Source: Weissella kandleri (GTDB lineage Bacteria > Bacillota > Bacilli > Lactobacillales > Lactobacillaceae). Taken from it: a stretch of 64,000 bases of DNA. The stretch lies in contig NZ_JQBP01000002.1 of the NCBI RefSeq assembly GCF_001438705.1, forward strand, positions 217,805 to 281,804, written 5' to 3'. This document shows positions 55,373 to 63,912 of this stretch, in pieces. The notes under the pieces were generated by a model. That model had not been told where the DNA came from, did no database searches, and saw nothing but the letters and a program-made list of their open reading frames with translations. The stretch's first letter is position 1, and the number at the start of each line of letters is the position of its first letter. The position numbers were made by a program, and so were the translations under genes.

Positions 55373-55573
55373 TTAATGTCGGAAGGCAATTGAAAAGGCA
55401 TTCTGCTTGGGTGTACCGATAAAGCGTTGATAAACATAAATTCCCATACGATAAAAGCCGCGCCAATAACGTTCAGTGTTATCAATTACAAAAATAGCAA
55501 TAGTAGTAAAACCAACTAGGGTCAAGATGAAGAAAAATGAAATAATAAGTAACGATGTTAAATAGGTGTTCAT
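55373..55573 (-). CDS. small membrane protein, 66 aa, divergent to the XRE regulator
   Basis: Starts MNTYLTSLLIISFFFILTL with one long membrane helix (about residues 5-31), followed by a charged tail RYWRGFYRMGIYVYQRFIG. GGAGGG lies just before the ATG at 55573, and a TATACT -10 at 55601-55606 (minus) drives it, so it is a real gene. It is divergent to the XRE/ImmA pair and shares an intergenic region with possible operators. Function unknown. Confidence 0.65.
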   Translation of the reverse strand: MNTYLTSLLIISFFFILTLVGFTTIAIFVIDNTERYWRGFYRMGIYVYQRFIGTPKQNAFSIAFRH

Positions 55574-55597
55574 AATACCCTCCAAAAAAGATCAAAA

Positions 55598-55687
55598 TTA
55601 AGTATAGCTTTATTATATATTAGGCAAAACTTAATATCAAGACTTAATTAGGTTTAACTTGTTTTGTGTTAAGTTTCAGTTTATAAT
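55598..55687 (+). promoter_or_regulatory. divergent promoters with ACTTAA/TTAAGT operator-like half-sites
   Basis: -35 TTGTTT (55659-55664) and -10 TATAAT (55682-55687), 17 bp apart, serve the XRE gene. TATACT on the minus strand (55601-55606) serves the small membrane gene. The word ACTTAA or its complement TTAAGT occurs at 55598, 55629, 55642 and 55669, one copy overlapping the minus -10. This suggests XRE autoregulation. Confidence 0.5.
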
Positions 55688-55719
55688 AAAGAAAAATAAC
55701 GTAAAAGGTGGATAAAACA

Positions 55720-56085
55720 ATGACGAGTTCCAAAGGACGGATGATTATGGGGCAAAATATTAAACGTCTCTTAAAACAGCAACATATGACCGCGGTTAAA
55801 TTAGCTGAGATGGTTGGAGTATCCACGGCCACAGTTTCGGATTGGTCAAATGGGAAAACGTATCCACGGATTGATAAATTAGAACTAATGGCTAATTGTT
55901 TTGGCGTTTCTAAGGCAGAATTAGTTGAAAATCGTAATGAACAAAAGGAAGCCGAACCAACGTTAATGGCCGCTCATTGGGGTGTGGACTTATCAAGTGT
56001 GCCTGATGAAGACCGGCAAAGGATTATTGATCGCGCTAAATCTTATGTGGAGGGCTTGGTTGCAGATTACGAGGATCGCCTATGA
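55720..56085 (+). CDS. XRE-family (Cro/CI/ImmR-like) transcriptional regulator
   Basis: A 121-residue protein with an N-terminal helix-turn-helix (MGQNIKRLLKQQHMTAVKLAEMVGVSTATVSDWSNGKTYPRIDKLE, read in parts) and a C-terminal helical tail for oligomerisation. AAAGGTGG at 55705-55712 fits ATG 55720. It overlaps the next gene, an ImmA-like protein, by four bases (ATGA). Such repressor/metallopeptidase pairs keep integrative elements and phages silent (ImmR/ImmA of ICEBs1), so it may be a remnant of such an element beside tRNA-Arg. Confidence 0.85.
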   Translation: MTSSKGRMIMGQNIKRLLKQQHMTAVKLAEMVGVSTATVSDWSNGKTYPRIDKLELMANCFGVSKAELVENRNEQKEAEPTLMAAHWGVDLSSVPDEDRQRIIDRAKSYVEGLVADYEDRL

Positions 56086-56537
56086 ATAGCTTAGAATATG
56101 ATGAATTATTAATACGAGTCGAAAATGACTTAATTAAGCATCATTTGCAGCCCGTTATTTTAGATACGGTACCGCTATATGATGAAACTAAATTAGATGG
56201 GGTTACCTTTATTAAGGGCGGACGGTGTTTTATTATTATTGATAAAACATTGGATTATTTCCGAAAATCAAAGACCTTGGTGGAAGAATATTTCCATGCG
56301 ATTTCGGATTTAGGAAATCATTTGGATTATGATGAGATTCGCGCCCAAAATGACGAAGTAGATGCACGTGATTCTATTATTGAATATCTAGCTGATGAGG
56401 ATGTTATTTTACATTTAGCGCATAAATATTCTGACCAGCCGTTTGAATCGTGGATTTTGATGGATGAGTTAGGTTATGATTTAGATTTTGCTGAGCAAAC
56501 GATTGATCATTATCGGCAAAGGGGTATAATTTCATAA
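56082..56537 (+). CDS. ImmA/IrrE-like metallopeptidase family protein
   Basis: A 151-residue protein. The segment TLVEEYFHAISDLGNHLDYDEIRAQNDEVDARD-like (read in parts) corresponds to the active-site helix of the ImmA (DUF955) family. Here it is EEYFH (Glu68, Glu69, His72), not HExxH, as in many phage-type members. It would cleave or inactivate the XRE repressor encoded directly upstream; this is by analogy. Whether zinc is bound is unclear because the first His is Glu. It ends 54 bases before tRNA-Arg. Confidence 0.75.
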   Translation: MNSLEYDELLIRVENDLIKHHLQPVILDTVPLYDETKLDGVTFIKGGRCFIIIDKTLDYFRKSKTLVEEYFHAISDLGNHLDYDEIRAQNDEVDARDSIIEYLADEDVILHLAHKYSDQPFESWILMDELGYDLDFAEQTIDHYRQRGIIS

Positions 56538-56590
56538 ATTAATACTAGGCAAAATATCGATAAGTGTGCTATACTTAATAAGTTGTTAAG

Positions 56591-56662
56591 GCGCGCCTAG
56601 TGTAATGGATATCACGTGAGATTCCGGTTCTTGAGATGAGGGTTCGATTCCCCCGGTGCGCA
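56591..56662 (+). tRNA. tRNA-Arg (anticodon CCG)
   Basis: Acceptor GCGCGCC/GGTGCGC, anticodon loop TTCCGGT giving anticodon CCG, T-loop TTCGATT. The discriminator A is followed by TCA; CCA is not encoded. The 3' end GCATCATTAA is identical to that of tRNA-Leu at 12.2 kb, and a similar sequence follows both. Confidence 0.9.
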
Positions 56663-56826
56663 TCATTAACATTTAGCCCCCCGTTATATCAACATAATCG
56701 TTGGTATGAAGGGGGGTCTTTTATTTATACATAACAAAACTGAATCTAACTTAATCGAACCGCATACACATCAACTGTGTATTTTTGGTAGTTTTAGAGG
56801 TTAACTAAACTGGTAAAATGACAGAG
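56662..56826 (+). repeat. copy B of the tRNA-3'-end-associated repeat block
   Basis: Homologous to 12262-12425. In order: ATCATTAA, hairpin with ATATCAAC, TTTATACATAA (56724-56734), ACTGAATCTAACT, ACTGTGTATTTTTG, AGTTTTAGA, GTTAAC, ACTGGTAAAA. Divergence is about a quarter of positions by eye, so this is an old duplication. Confidence 0.7.
56675..56722 (+). terminator. terminator after tRNA-Arg
   Basis: AGCCCCCCGTTATATCAAC (56675-56693) pairs, with G-U pairs, to GTTGGTATGAAGGGGGGT, then CTTTT. Confidence 0.75.
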
Positions 56827-57031
56827 CATGCGTTGGGACGATGGATTTCTTTCTTATACATATCTGTAGAAATCTATGAAATATGAATGAAAGAGGACTT
56901 GAAGGGGGACTTTGGTAAAACTAAATTAAGCCTAATAGGGTTACATAATTATAGCGATTCAATTGAGCATTAGGGATTAAAAAAGATTAGCAACTTGGAT
57001 AAGGCATAACTGAATATGAGGAGAATTAAAA

Positions 57032-57376
57032 ATGCAGTTAAAAGAATTACAAAAGATTGTCGAAAAAACAGTTGATGCTAATTTGGTACACCCGTTTAAC
57101 GGCGGAAAGATGAAATTAAAAATTGAATACCATGTCTATAAGGATCGAAAAAACAATAAAATAGTGGCGATGGTATTTGAAAAGGATGGTTGTTTATTGA
57201 TTAATCTGAAATTGACACCGGAACATGTTGATGAAATGGTTCAAGTCAGCGGTGTTGAGCGTGGCTATCATATGAATAAAAAGCATTGGATTACAGTAGA
57301 TGTGAATCAAACTGACGTGACAAAATCCGAGTTGATTAAGATGCTCCAAGAAAGTGCTGCAATCATTGCCGGATAA
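57032..57376 (+). CDS. MmcQ/YjbR family protein
   Basis: A 114-residue protein with the DNA-binding-like fold of MmcQ/YjbR. The C-terminal signature GYHMNKKHWITVDVNQTDVTKSELIKMLQESAAII (read in parts) is typical. GAGGAG at 57016-57021 sets the start. The family has no firm function; a resistance link (mitomycin MmcQ) is by name only. It stands 205 bases after the tRNA-Arg repeat block. Confidence 0.8.
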   Translation: MQLKELQKIVEKTVDANLVHPFNGGKMKLKIEYHVYKDRKNNKIVAMVFEKDGCLLINLKLTPEHVDEMVQVSGVERGYHMNKKHWITVDVNQTDVTKSELIKMLQESAAIIAG

Positions 57377-57910
57377 ATATAGCTGCTTATCTTGTTTTGA
57401 TTGATGGTTGTTTTTTGCATACGTAATTGATATTTTGGGTAGCTTTTGTGTGTGGTTGCTTGGATTATTATGAAATTTTAAGCCGGCAATTCTAATCCAA
57501 AGGCTTAAAAGGGTAATGCTGATTAATAAAAATGTTTTTTAATGTGTGTTAACTTGGTTTAGTAAATTTTGTGCAAAATAAGAAACCATAAATCCCCCGC
57601 TACTATGCGAAGTAACTTGATAATTTTAAGTATACCGTGGGCGCGAGATACGGTTGATGCAGAAGTGAAAGCCAGAGAATGCTGGTGCAATGATGCTGCC
57701 GTAGGGACATTGAAAAAAAGATCACAATATTTGTGAAAAATACGAAGTTTTTTGGACCATTTTTGGTTTACTATAAATGTTCCAATATAAAAATTGGAAC
57801 TGAGTAGCTTGCAAAGCTTCAATCAAATGGTGACCTGTGCATAGAGCTAAATAAAGCGCTTACATTTAGTAAATATATAATTCATTCACAATCATTCACT
57901 GATTTTAACT
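57377..57910 (+). other. long non-coding region before gap with a folded segment
   Basis: No gene is convincing; the 87-codon minus frame over 57559-57822 lacks a ribosome binding site. At 57640-57720 a fold is visible: ACCGT/ACGGT, TACGG (57651) with CCGTA (57705 area), and inside it GCAG/CTGC and CCAG/CTGG around AGAGAAT and GGTGCAA. This recalls the distal part of a T-box stem I. A cre-like ATAAAGCGCTTACA lies at 57851-57864 (12 of 14). Confidence 0.35.
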
Positions 57911-57917
57911 AAATGAT

Positions 57918-57968
57918 TTGCACAAATTAGAAAAAAGTCGTAAAATAATAACTGTAATAAACGTTTAT
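57918..57968 (+). promoter_or_regulatory. gap promoter with operator-like palindrome
   Basis: -35 TTGCAC (57918-57923) and -10 TAAAAT (57941-57946), 17 bp apart. ATAAACGTTTAT (57957-57968) is a perfect palindrome just after the expected start site and resembles a cre core (AAACGTTT). Confidence 0.6.
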
Positions 57969-57995
57969 ACAAAAATAATTGGAGGCATCTTACAC

Positions 57996-59006
57996 ATGAC
58001 AGTTAAGATTGGTATCAACGGTTTCGGCCGTATCGGGCGTTTGGCATTCCGCCGTATTTTGGAATTGAAGGATACTGCAGATGACATCGAAGTTGTTGCA
58101 ATTAACGACTTGACTAACCCTGCAATGTTAGCATACTTGTTGAAGTATGATTCAACTCACGGAACTTTGAATGCCGAAGTTTCTTCTGACGAAACTGGAA
58201 TTATCGTTGATGGACGTCACTACAATGTTTATGCAGAGCGTAATGCTGCTGACTTAAAGTGGGTCGCTAACGACGGTGTTGAGATTGTTTTGGAATCAAC
58301 TGGATTCTACACATCAGCTGAAAAGTCACAAGCTCACTTGGATGCCGGAGCAAAGAAGGTTCTTGTTTCAGCACCAGCTGGTGATATTCCTACTGTTGTT
58401 TATGGAGTTAACCAAGATGTGTTGACTGCAGATGATAAGATTGTTTCTGCTGGATCATGCACGACTCAATCATTGGCTCCATTGGCAAATGCATTGAATA
58501 AGGAATTTGGAGTAGAACTTGGTTTGATGACTACTGTTCACGCCTTTACTTCAACTCAAATGATTTTGGACGGACCTAAGGGTAAGAAGGCTCGCTCAAA
58601 CCGTACTGCTTCAGTTAACACAATTCCTCACTCAACTGGGGCTGCTAAAGCAATCGGACTTGTTGTTCCTGAATTGAAGGGTAAGTTGGATGGTCACGCA
58701 CAACGTGTTGGGATTGTTGATGGTTCAATTACTGAATTGACAACTGTTTTGTCAAAGAAGGTTACTGAAGACGAAGTTAATGCTGCCGTTAAGAAGTACC
58801 AAAACGACTCATTCGGTTACAATGCTGACGAAATTGTTTCATCAGATATCATTGGAGATACCCACGGTGCCGTATACGACCCAACTTTGACTAAGATTAT
58901 CACTGTTGGTGACAAGCAATTGGTTCAAACTGCTGCTTGGTATGATAACGAATACGGATTTACTTCAAATATGGTTCGTACTTTGTTGCACTTGGCAACT
59001 TTGTAA
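57996..59006 (+). CDS. gap: glyceraldehyde-3-phosphate dehydrogenase
   Basis: A 336-residue NAD-dependent glycolytic enzyme. [14 protein letters not shown] is the NAD site; [12 protein letters not shown] carries the active Cys and VHAFTSTQ the active-site His. [15 protein letters not shown] closes the chain. The Cys motif has Gln and Ser where most enzymes have Asn and Cys (SCTTNCLAP), a known kind of variation. GGAGG at 57980-57984 sets ATG 57996; the 26 codons upstream are leader. Confidence 0.97.
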   Translation: MTVKIGINGFGRIGRLAFRRILELKDTADDIEVVAINDLTNPAMLAYLLKYDSTHGTLNAEVSSDETGIIVDGRHYNVYAERNAADLKWVANDGVEIVLESTGFYTSAEKSQAHLDAGAKKVLVSAPAGDIPTVVYGVNQDVLTADDKIVSAGSCTTQSLAPLANALNKEFGVELGLMTTVHAFTSTQMILDGPKGKKARSNRTASVNTIPHSTGAAKAIGLVVPELKGKLDGHAQRVGIVDGSITELTTVLSKKVTEDEVNAAVKKYQNDSFGYNADEIVSSDIIGDTHGAVYDPTLTKIITVGDKQLVQTAAWYDNEYGFTSNMVRTLLHLATL

Positions 59007-59027
59007 GATTAGTTTGATTTAATATTT

Positions 59028-59060
59028 AAGGCGGTTGGGGGGACTCAATTGCCTTTTTTA
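59028..59060 (+). terminator. terminator after gap
   Basis: AAGGCGGTTG (59028-59037) pairs with CAATTGCCTT (59046-59055), then T. A further fold (CTCAGC/GCTGAG inside AGTCTC/GAGACT) lies at about 59080-59120. Confidence 0.7.
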
Positions 59061-59188
59061 TTTAATACAACGCGAAGACTAGTCTCAGCCCACTAATTCG
59101 CTGAGGTGGTATCGAGACTGACTGAAATTATAAAACGGTTGGTTCTGATAATCATTGAAAATTAGTGAAATAATATGTTAATTTAGGG

Positions 59189-59194
59189 TATAAT
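59189..59194 (+). promoter_or_regulatory. -10 box of pgk
   Basis: TATAAT 40 bp before the pgk start; the -35 is weak. Confidence 0.5.
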
Positions 59195-59233
59195 ATCTAT
59201 ATACTGATTTTTAAGAAAACGAGGAAAGTTTTA

Positions 59234-60460
59234 ATGGCAAAATTAACAGTAGAAGATTTAGAACTTAAGGGCAAGAAAGTCTTGATGCGTGTTGACTTTA
59301 ATGTACCTTTGAAGGAAGAAAATGGCGAAGTTATAGTTTCTAACGACAACCGGATTGTGGCAGCTTTGCCTACTATCAAGTACGTTTTGGAACAAGGTGG
59401 ACGTGCAATTTTGTTCTCACACTTGGCCCGGATTAAGAGCGAAGATGATAAGAAGGGATTGTCAATGAAGCCAGTTGCACAAAAATTGGCTGACTTATTA
59501 GGACAACCTGTTACATTTGTACCAGCTACTGAAGGTCCAGAATTGGAAGCTGCCATTGATGGACTAGAAGATGGACAAGTTTTGGTCTTTGAAAATACGC
59601 GTTTTGAAGACGTTGTTGATGGCGTAGAGGTTAAGCGCGAATCAAAGAACGATCCAGAATTGGGTAAGTACTGGGCTTCATTAGGTGATGTCTTTGTCAA
59701 TGATGCTTTTGGAACGGCCCACCGTTCACACGCATCAAATGCAGGGATTGCCGCTAATATTGAGCAAACTGCTGCTGGATTCTTGATGGAAAAAGAGATT
59801 AAGTTCCTTGGTGGAGCAGTTGAAAAGCCTGAGCGTCCATTTGTGGCCATCATTGGTGGAGCTAAGGTATCTGACAAAATCACAATTATCCAAAACCTTT
59901 TGAAGAAAGCGGATAAGGTTATCGTTGGTGGTGGAATGGCGTATACCTTTGATGCTGCTAATGGAAAGAGTATTGGGAATTCATTGTTTGAAGAAGACAA
60001 GGTTGAATTGGCTAAGCAATTAATTGAAGAAGCTGGCGACAAGCTAGTTTTGCCAGTTGATGCGGTAGCTGCCGATGCTTTTAATAACGATGCTGACACT
60101 TATGCAGCCGGAGAAGAAGGTATTAAGGATGGTTACATGGGTCTTGATATTGGACCTAAGTCAATTGAGTTGTTCAAGTCAGTTTTGGCTGATGCTAAGA
60201 CAGTTGTTTGGAACGGCCCAATGGGTGTCTTTGAAATGCCTAACTTCGCTAAGGGAACTTTGGCCATTGGTGAAGAATTAGTTAAGGTTACAAAAGAAAA
60301 TGGTGCTACAACAATTGTTGGTGGTGGTGATTCAACTGCTGCGGTTCAACAATTAGGTGTTGCTGATCAGTTGACACACATTTCAACCGGTGGTGGAGCA
60401 TCATTGGAGTACCTTGAAGGAAAGACTTTGCCTGGAATTGCTGCTATTTCAGAAAAGTAA
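59234..60460 (+). CDS. pgk: phosphoglycerate kinase
   Basis: A 408-residue ATP-producing glycolytic enzyme. The start [16 protein letters not shown], the substrate site [11 protein letters not shown] and the nucleotide site [19 protein letters not shown] followed by GGGDSTAAV are intact. It follows gap but has a terminator and a -10 of its own. The length is slightly above the usual 394-400. Confidence 0.98.
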   Translation: MAKLTVEDLELKGKKVLMRVDFNVPLKEENGEVIVSNDNRIVAALPTIKYVLEQGGRAILFSHLARIKSEDDKKGLSMKPVAQKLADLLGQPVTFVPATEGPELEAAIDGLEDGQVLVFENTRFEDVVDGVEVKRESKNDPELGKYWASLGDVFVNDAFGTAHRSHASNAGIAANIEQTAAGFLMEKEIKFLGGAVEKPERPFVAIIGGAKVSDKITIIQNLLKKADKVIVGGGMAYTFDAANGKSIGNSLFEEDKVELAKQLIEEAGDKLVLPVDAVAADAFNNDADTYAAGEEGIKDGYMGLDIGPKSIELFKSVLADAKTVVWNGPMGVFEMPNFAKGTLAIGEELVKVTKENGATTIVGGGDSTAAVQQLGVADQLTHISTGGGASLEYLEGKTLPGIAAISEK

Positions 60461-60466
60461 AACATT

Positions 60467-60499
60467 AAAAAATCACGTCAATAATTGACGTGATTTTTT
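60467..60499 (+). terminator. terminator after pgk
   Basis: AAAAAATCACGTCA pairs perfectly with TGACGTGATTTTTT. Confidence 0.88.
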
Positions 60500-60594
60500 G
60501 TTTACAATGATTTTAATTAAAGTGAATTGAAATCTAAATGAAGCTGAAGTATAGATCGAACACGTTTGAATTTTTATCATATCAAGCAGATATT

Positions 60595-61038
60595 TTAGGT
60601 ATTAGCAGTTTGTGGGATTTTAATGCTCATGCCTGCCTTTAAATCAACGACCCCCGGATTGATCGCTTTTAATTGAGCGGTAGTTAGATTGTTGTTATAA
60701 GCGATCCGATACCAAGTCTCGCCGGTTGCGACAACGTGGGTTGCAGTTGCAACGTCAGAGGATTCCTCAGCTTTTAAATCCTCAGTTACAGTCGGCTTGG
60801 GTTGAGTCGTTTTACTAGTTTGCTTATTTTTACCTTTATCCGTAGTTGATTTCTTTTTGACTTTGGAACTAGAAGATGAGGATAAGTTAGTCTTTGCGGT
60901 CTCATGCGTTTGATTTGATGTAGTATTGAAAATGCTATGAAAGGCACGTGTGATCCCAAAAGCGATGATAAAAGTAACAAAAAAAACGAGCAGTGCGAGC
61001 AGAATACGCTTAAAAGTTAAACTGAGTTTACTTGACAT
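60595..61038 (-). CDS. membrane-anchored LysM protein
   Basis: A 147-residue protein with an N-terminal basic start and membrane helix (about residues 11-31), a Ser/Lys/Thr-rich low-complexity linker (about 40-95), and one C-terminal LysM domain (GETWYRIAYNNNLTTAQLKAINPG to IKIPQ, read in parts). It would face the cell wall and bind peptidoglycan. No catalytic domain is present. GGGGA before the ATG at 61038 supports the start. Confidence 0.85.
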   Translation of the reverse strand: MSSKLSLTFKRILLALLVFFVTFIIAFGITRAFHSIFNTTSNQTHETAKTNLSSSSSSKVKKKSTTDKGKNKQTSKTTQPKPTVTEDLKAEESSDVATATHVVATGETWYRIAYNNNLTTAQLKAINPGVVDLKAGMSIKIPQTANT

Positions 61039-61242
61039 AGTGGTCCCCTATATTTTTAATAAAGTGTTAGATTAATTTTAGTCTAGCGATTTTTCTTGAA
61101 TCTGCCAAGGTAAATTCAAGACTCTTAAAGTGAATTTAAACAGATTCTGGATGTCAGAAAGCTTAATTCAAAAATATACCTTTATCCACTTATTAATCTA
61201 GCGTATAATTACACTTAATAGACAACGAAAAAGGGGAATTCG

Positions 61243-61773
61243 ATGAAGGATTTTTTTAAACCAACGTGGCAAGTGCATGCCATCTATCAGCTTGACCCGG
61301 CTGATTTAAAACGACACGGAATCCAAGCAGTGTTAACGGATTTAGATAATACTTTAATTGCTTGGAATAATCCGGATGGAACGACACAGTTACATGAATG
61401 GTTATTACGTTTGGAAAAGGCTCAGATTCCAGTCATGATTGTTTCAAATAATTCAGCTGAACGGATTGAGCGAGTGGCTGAACCGTTACATTTGAAATTT
61501 ATAGCCCGTGCGTTAAAACCTACAACCCATGGTTTGCAAGAAGCACTAACGAAGCTACAACTGGCCCCAAAGGATGTGGTGATGGTTGGTGATCAATTGT
61601 TGACTGACATTATGGCCGCAAACGCCATGAGGATGCGCAGTGTCTTAGTTGAGCCCTTAATTGATACCGATCAATGGAATACTAAAATTAACCGCTTTTT
61701 TGAAAAAGGGGTAAAAAAACATTTAAAACGACAATATCCGGAATTACAATGGAGGAATAATCTTGATAAGTGA
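61243..61773 (+). CDS. yqeG: YqeG family HAD-IIIA phosphatase
   Basis: A 176-residue HAD phosphatase. Motif I is LTDLDNTLIAWN, motif II VSNN, and the later motif MVGDQLLTDIMAAN. The family is linked to phosphatidylglycerophosphate phosphatase activity. It overlaps yqeH by 11 bases; start of the yqeG-yqeH-yhbY-nadD-yqeK cluster. Confidence 0.93.
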   Translation: MKDFFKPTWQVHAIYQLDPADLKRHGIQAVLTDLDNTLIAWNNPDGTTQLHEWLLRLEKAQIPVMIVSNNSAERIERVAEPLHLKFIARALKPTTHGLQEALTKLQLAPKDVVMVGDQLLTDIMAANAMRMRSVLVEPLIDTDQWNTKINRFFEKGVKKHLKRQYPELQWRNNLDK

Positions 61774-62905
61774 AAAAGAAGCTCAGGAATACTTGGCAGA
61801 CGGACTTAAATGTATTGGGTGTGGGGCTACTATTCAAACAACTGAACCCAATGAGATTGGTTATACGCCGATGTCAGCTTTGATTAAAGGCTTTGACCAA
61901 GAAGAAGTTCTTTGCCAGCGTTGCTTTCGCTTGCGGCATTATAACGAAATTCAACCGGTTAGTTTAACCGACGATGATTTTCGCCGGCTTTTGAATCAAA
62001 TTTCTGAAACGAAGGCTCTAGTTGTTTACGTGATGGACGTGTTTGATTTTAGCGGATCAATGATTCCAGGATTACATCGTTTTGTTGGTTCAAATCCTAT
62101 TTTATTGGTAGGAAATAAAGTCGATGTATTACCACATTCAATCCGACGCAGCAAAGTTAAAGATTGGATGCGCCAACAAGCTAATATTGCTGGACTACGA
62201 CCAATCGATATTATGCTAACTTCTGGTAAAAATGGGGATGAAGTCTCAACATTGTTGGATAAAATTGAGCAATATCGAAATGGTCAATCCGTTTATGTAG
62301 TGGGGGTCACTAATGTTGGTAAATCAACTTTGATTAATCAGATTATTAAAGATGTAACCGGTGATCAGCAAGATGTGATTACGACGTCACGTTTTCCTGG
62401 TACCACCCTTGATCGGATTGAGATTCCATTAGATGATAGCAGTGATATTATCGATACCCCAGGAATTATTCATGCCGATCAAATGGCTCATTTTTTGAGT
62501 GCCAAAGATTTGAAGTACGTTTCACCACAAAAAGAATTAAAGCCCCGTACGTATCAATTGAACTCAGAACAGACGCTCTTTTTTGGAGCAATGGCGCGGT
62601 TTGATTATGTGCAAGGCCCTAAGACGGGAATTACGGCATACTTTGAGAATAACCTGCAAATTCATCGGACGAAATTGGAAAAGGCCACTGCTTTTTATGA
62701 AAAGCATGCAGGAACTTTACTAACCCCACCAAATGATAAGGATATGGCTAAAATGCCACCTTTGCGTCGCCATGAATTTAAGACGACGATGAAAACAGAT
62801 ATTGTGGTGGACGGCTTAGGTTGGGTTACAGTGCCAGCTAATGTAGTAGTAGCAGCGTGGGCTCCTGAAGGTGTTTCAGTTTTGACAAGAAAGGCAATGA
62901 TATAA
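61763..62905 (+). CDS. yqeH: ribosome biogenesis GTPase YqeH
   Basis: A 380-residue circularly permuted GTPase needed for 30S assembly. A zinc finger (CIGCGATIQ ... CQRCFRLRHY) is followed by permuted G motifs: GNKVDVLP (G4), then GVTNVGKSTLINQ (G1) and DTPGI (G3). It begins with TTG 61763 after GGAGGA (61752-61757). It ends two bases before yhbY. Confidence 0.96.
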   Translation: MISEKEAQEYLADGLKCIGCGATIQTTEPNEIGYTPMSALIKGFDQEEVLCQRCFRLRHYNEIQPVSLTDDDFRRLLNQISETKALVVYVMDVFDFSGSMIPGLHRFVGSNPILLVGNKVDVLPHSIRRSKVKDWMRQQANIAGLRPIDIMLTSGKNGDEVSTLLDKIEQYRNGQSVYVVGVTNVGKSTLINQIIKDVTGDQQDVITTSRFPGTTLDRIEIPLDDSSDIIDTPGIIHADQMAHFLSAKDLKYVSPQKELKPRTYQLNSEQTLFFGAMARFDYVQGPKTGITAYFENNLQIHRTKLEKATAFYEKHAGTLLTPPNDKDMAKMPPLRRHEFKTTMKTDIVVDGLGWVTVPANVVVAAWAPEGVSVLTRKAMI

Positions 62906-62907
62906 TA

Positions 62908-63219
62908 ATGGAATTACGTGGTAAACAAAAACGATACTTACGCGCTACGGCGCATGATATGCGACCTCTTTTTAGCGTAGGAAAGCAAGGATTAACGCCT
63001 AATTGGTTAGAGCAATTAGGCTCAGCAATCGATAAACGTGAACTGTTTAAAGTTAATATTTTAAATAATTCAGATGTCACGGTTTCAGAAGTAAAAGAAT
63101 ATATTGAAGCTAATTCAAATATTCAAGTAGTCCAAACGATTGGGCATACTTTATTGTTATTTGGTCAGGCCCAAAATCCTAAGTATCGTGATTATTCTGT
63201 AACAGTGGCAAAAATTTAA
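62908..63219 (+). CDS. yhbY: YhbY family RNA-binding protein (CRM domain)
   Basis: A 103-residue single CRM domain: LRGKQKRYLRATAHDMRPLFSVGKQGLT carries the GxxG-type loop. It binds pre-50S or 16S rRNA precursors in ribosome assembly. It follows yqeH directly; aroE, which sits between them in B. subtilis, is absent. Confidence 0.93.
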   Translation: MELRGKQKRYLRATAHDMRPLFSVGKQGLTPNWLEQLGSAIDKRELFKVNILNNSDVTVSEVKEYIEANSNIQVVQTIGHTLLLFGQAQNPKYRDYSVTVAKI

Positions 63220-63258
63220 TTGCTATTGGAGAGCTTCATACAGAAAGGATGGATTGGA

Positions 63259-63912
63259 ATGCAACATACAGTTACGACCTTAGAAGTAAAAGCTCAAAAT
63301 CAGCCGGAAACGGAGCTCGAGTCACGCAGCGTACGGGTTGGATTGTTAGGGGGAACCTTTAATCCACCCCATCTAGGACATCTAGTGATTGGAGAGCAGG
63401 TGGCCCGACAATTGGAATTGGAAAAAGTTTACTTTATGCCTAATGCTATCCCGCCCCATGTCGATCATAAAGAAGCGATTGCTGCAGTTGATCGAGTAAA
63501 AATGGTGCAGGCCGCCATTCAAGGCAATAGCCTGTTTGATTTTGAATTAGCTGAGGTAGAGCGTGGCGGTATCAGTTATGCATATGATACTTTATTAACA
63601 TTAGTCCAAAAACACCCAAATTATGAATATTATTTTATTATTGGTGCGGATGAAGTGGCGTATTTACCGACTTGGCATCGGATTGACGAATTAATGCAAT
63701 TAACCCATTTCGTGGGAGTTAATCGCCCCGGCGTCTCGGCACCTAAAAGTGAATTTCCAATTCAATTTGTGACGGTTCCAGATTTAGATATTAGTTCAAC
63801 GGATTTACGGCAAAAAATTGCGCACCACGAAAGCGTTCGCTACTTGGTCCCAGATTTAGTAGCGGCATATATTTTCGAAAAGGGGCTTTACCAAGATGAC
63901 GATAGGAATTGA
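63259..63912 (+). CDS. nadD: nicotinate-nucleotide adenylyltransferase
   Basis: A 217-residue enzyme that forms deamido-NAD from nicotinate mononucleotide and ATP. The nucleotidyl site is GLLGGTFNPPHLGHL, with VYFMPNAIPPHVDHK and the ISSTDLRQ motif near the end. About 25 extra residues precede the GGTF motif. AAGGA at 63243-63247 selects ATG 63259 over 63220. It overlaps yqeK by 17 bases. Confidence 0.95.
   Translation: MQHTVTTLEVKAQNQPETELESRSVRVGLLGGTFNPPHLGHLVIGEQVARQLELEKVYFMPNAIPPHVDHKEAIAAVDRVKMVQAAIQGNSLFDFELAEVERGGISYAYDTLLTLVQKHPNYEYYFIIGADEVAYLPTWHRIDELMQLTHFVGVNRPGVSAPKSEFPIQFVTVPDLDISSTDLRQKIAHHESVRYLVPDLVAAYIFEKGLYQDDDRN

Noticed and set aside
57559-57822. 87-codon minus-strand frame upstream of gap
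   Set aside because: No ribosome binding site, mixed composition, and it overlaps the folded RNA segment on the other strand.
59197-60099. 300-codon open frame antisense to pgk
   Set aside because: It is the shadow of a highly biased housekeeping gene, is Ser/Pro/Thr-rich without any domain, and has no ribosome binding site.
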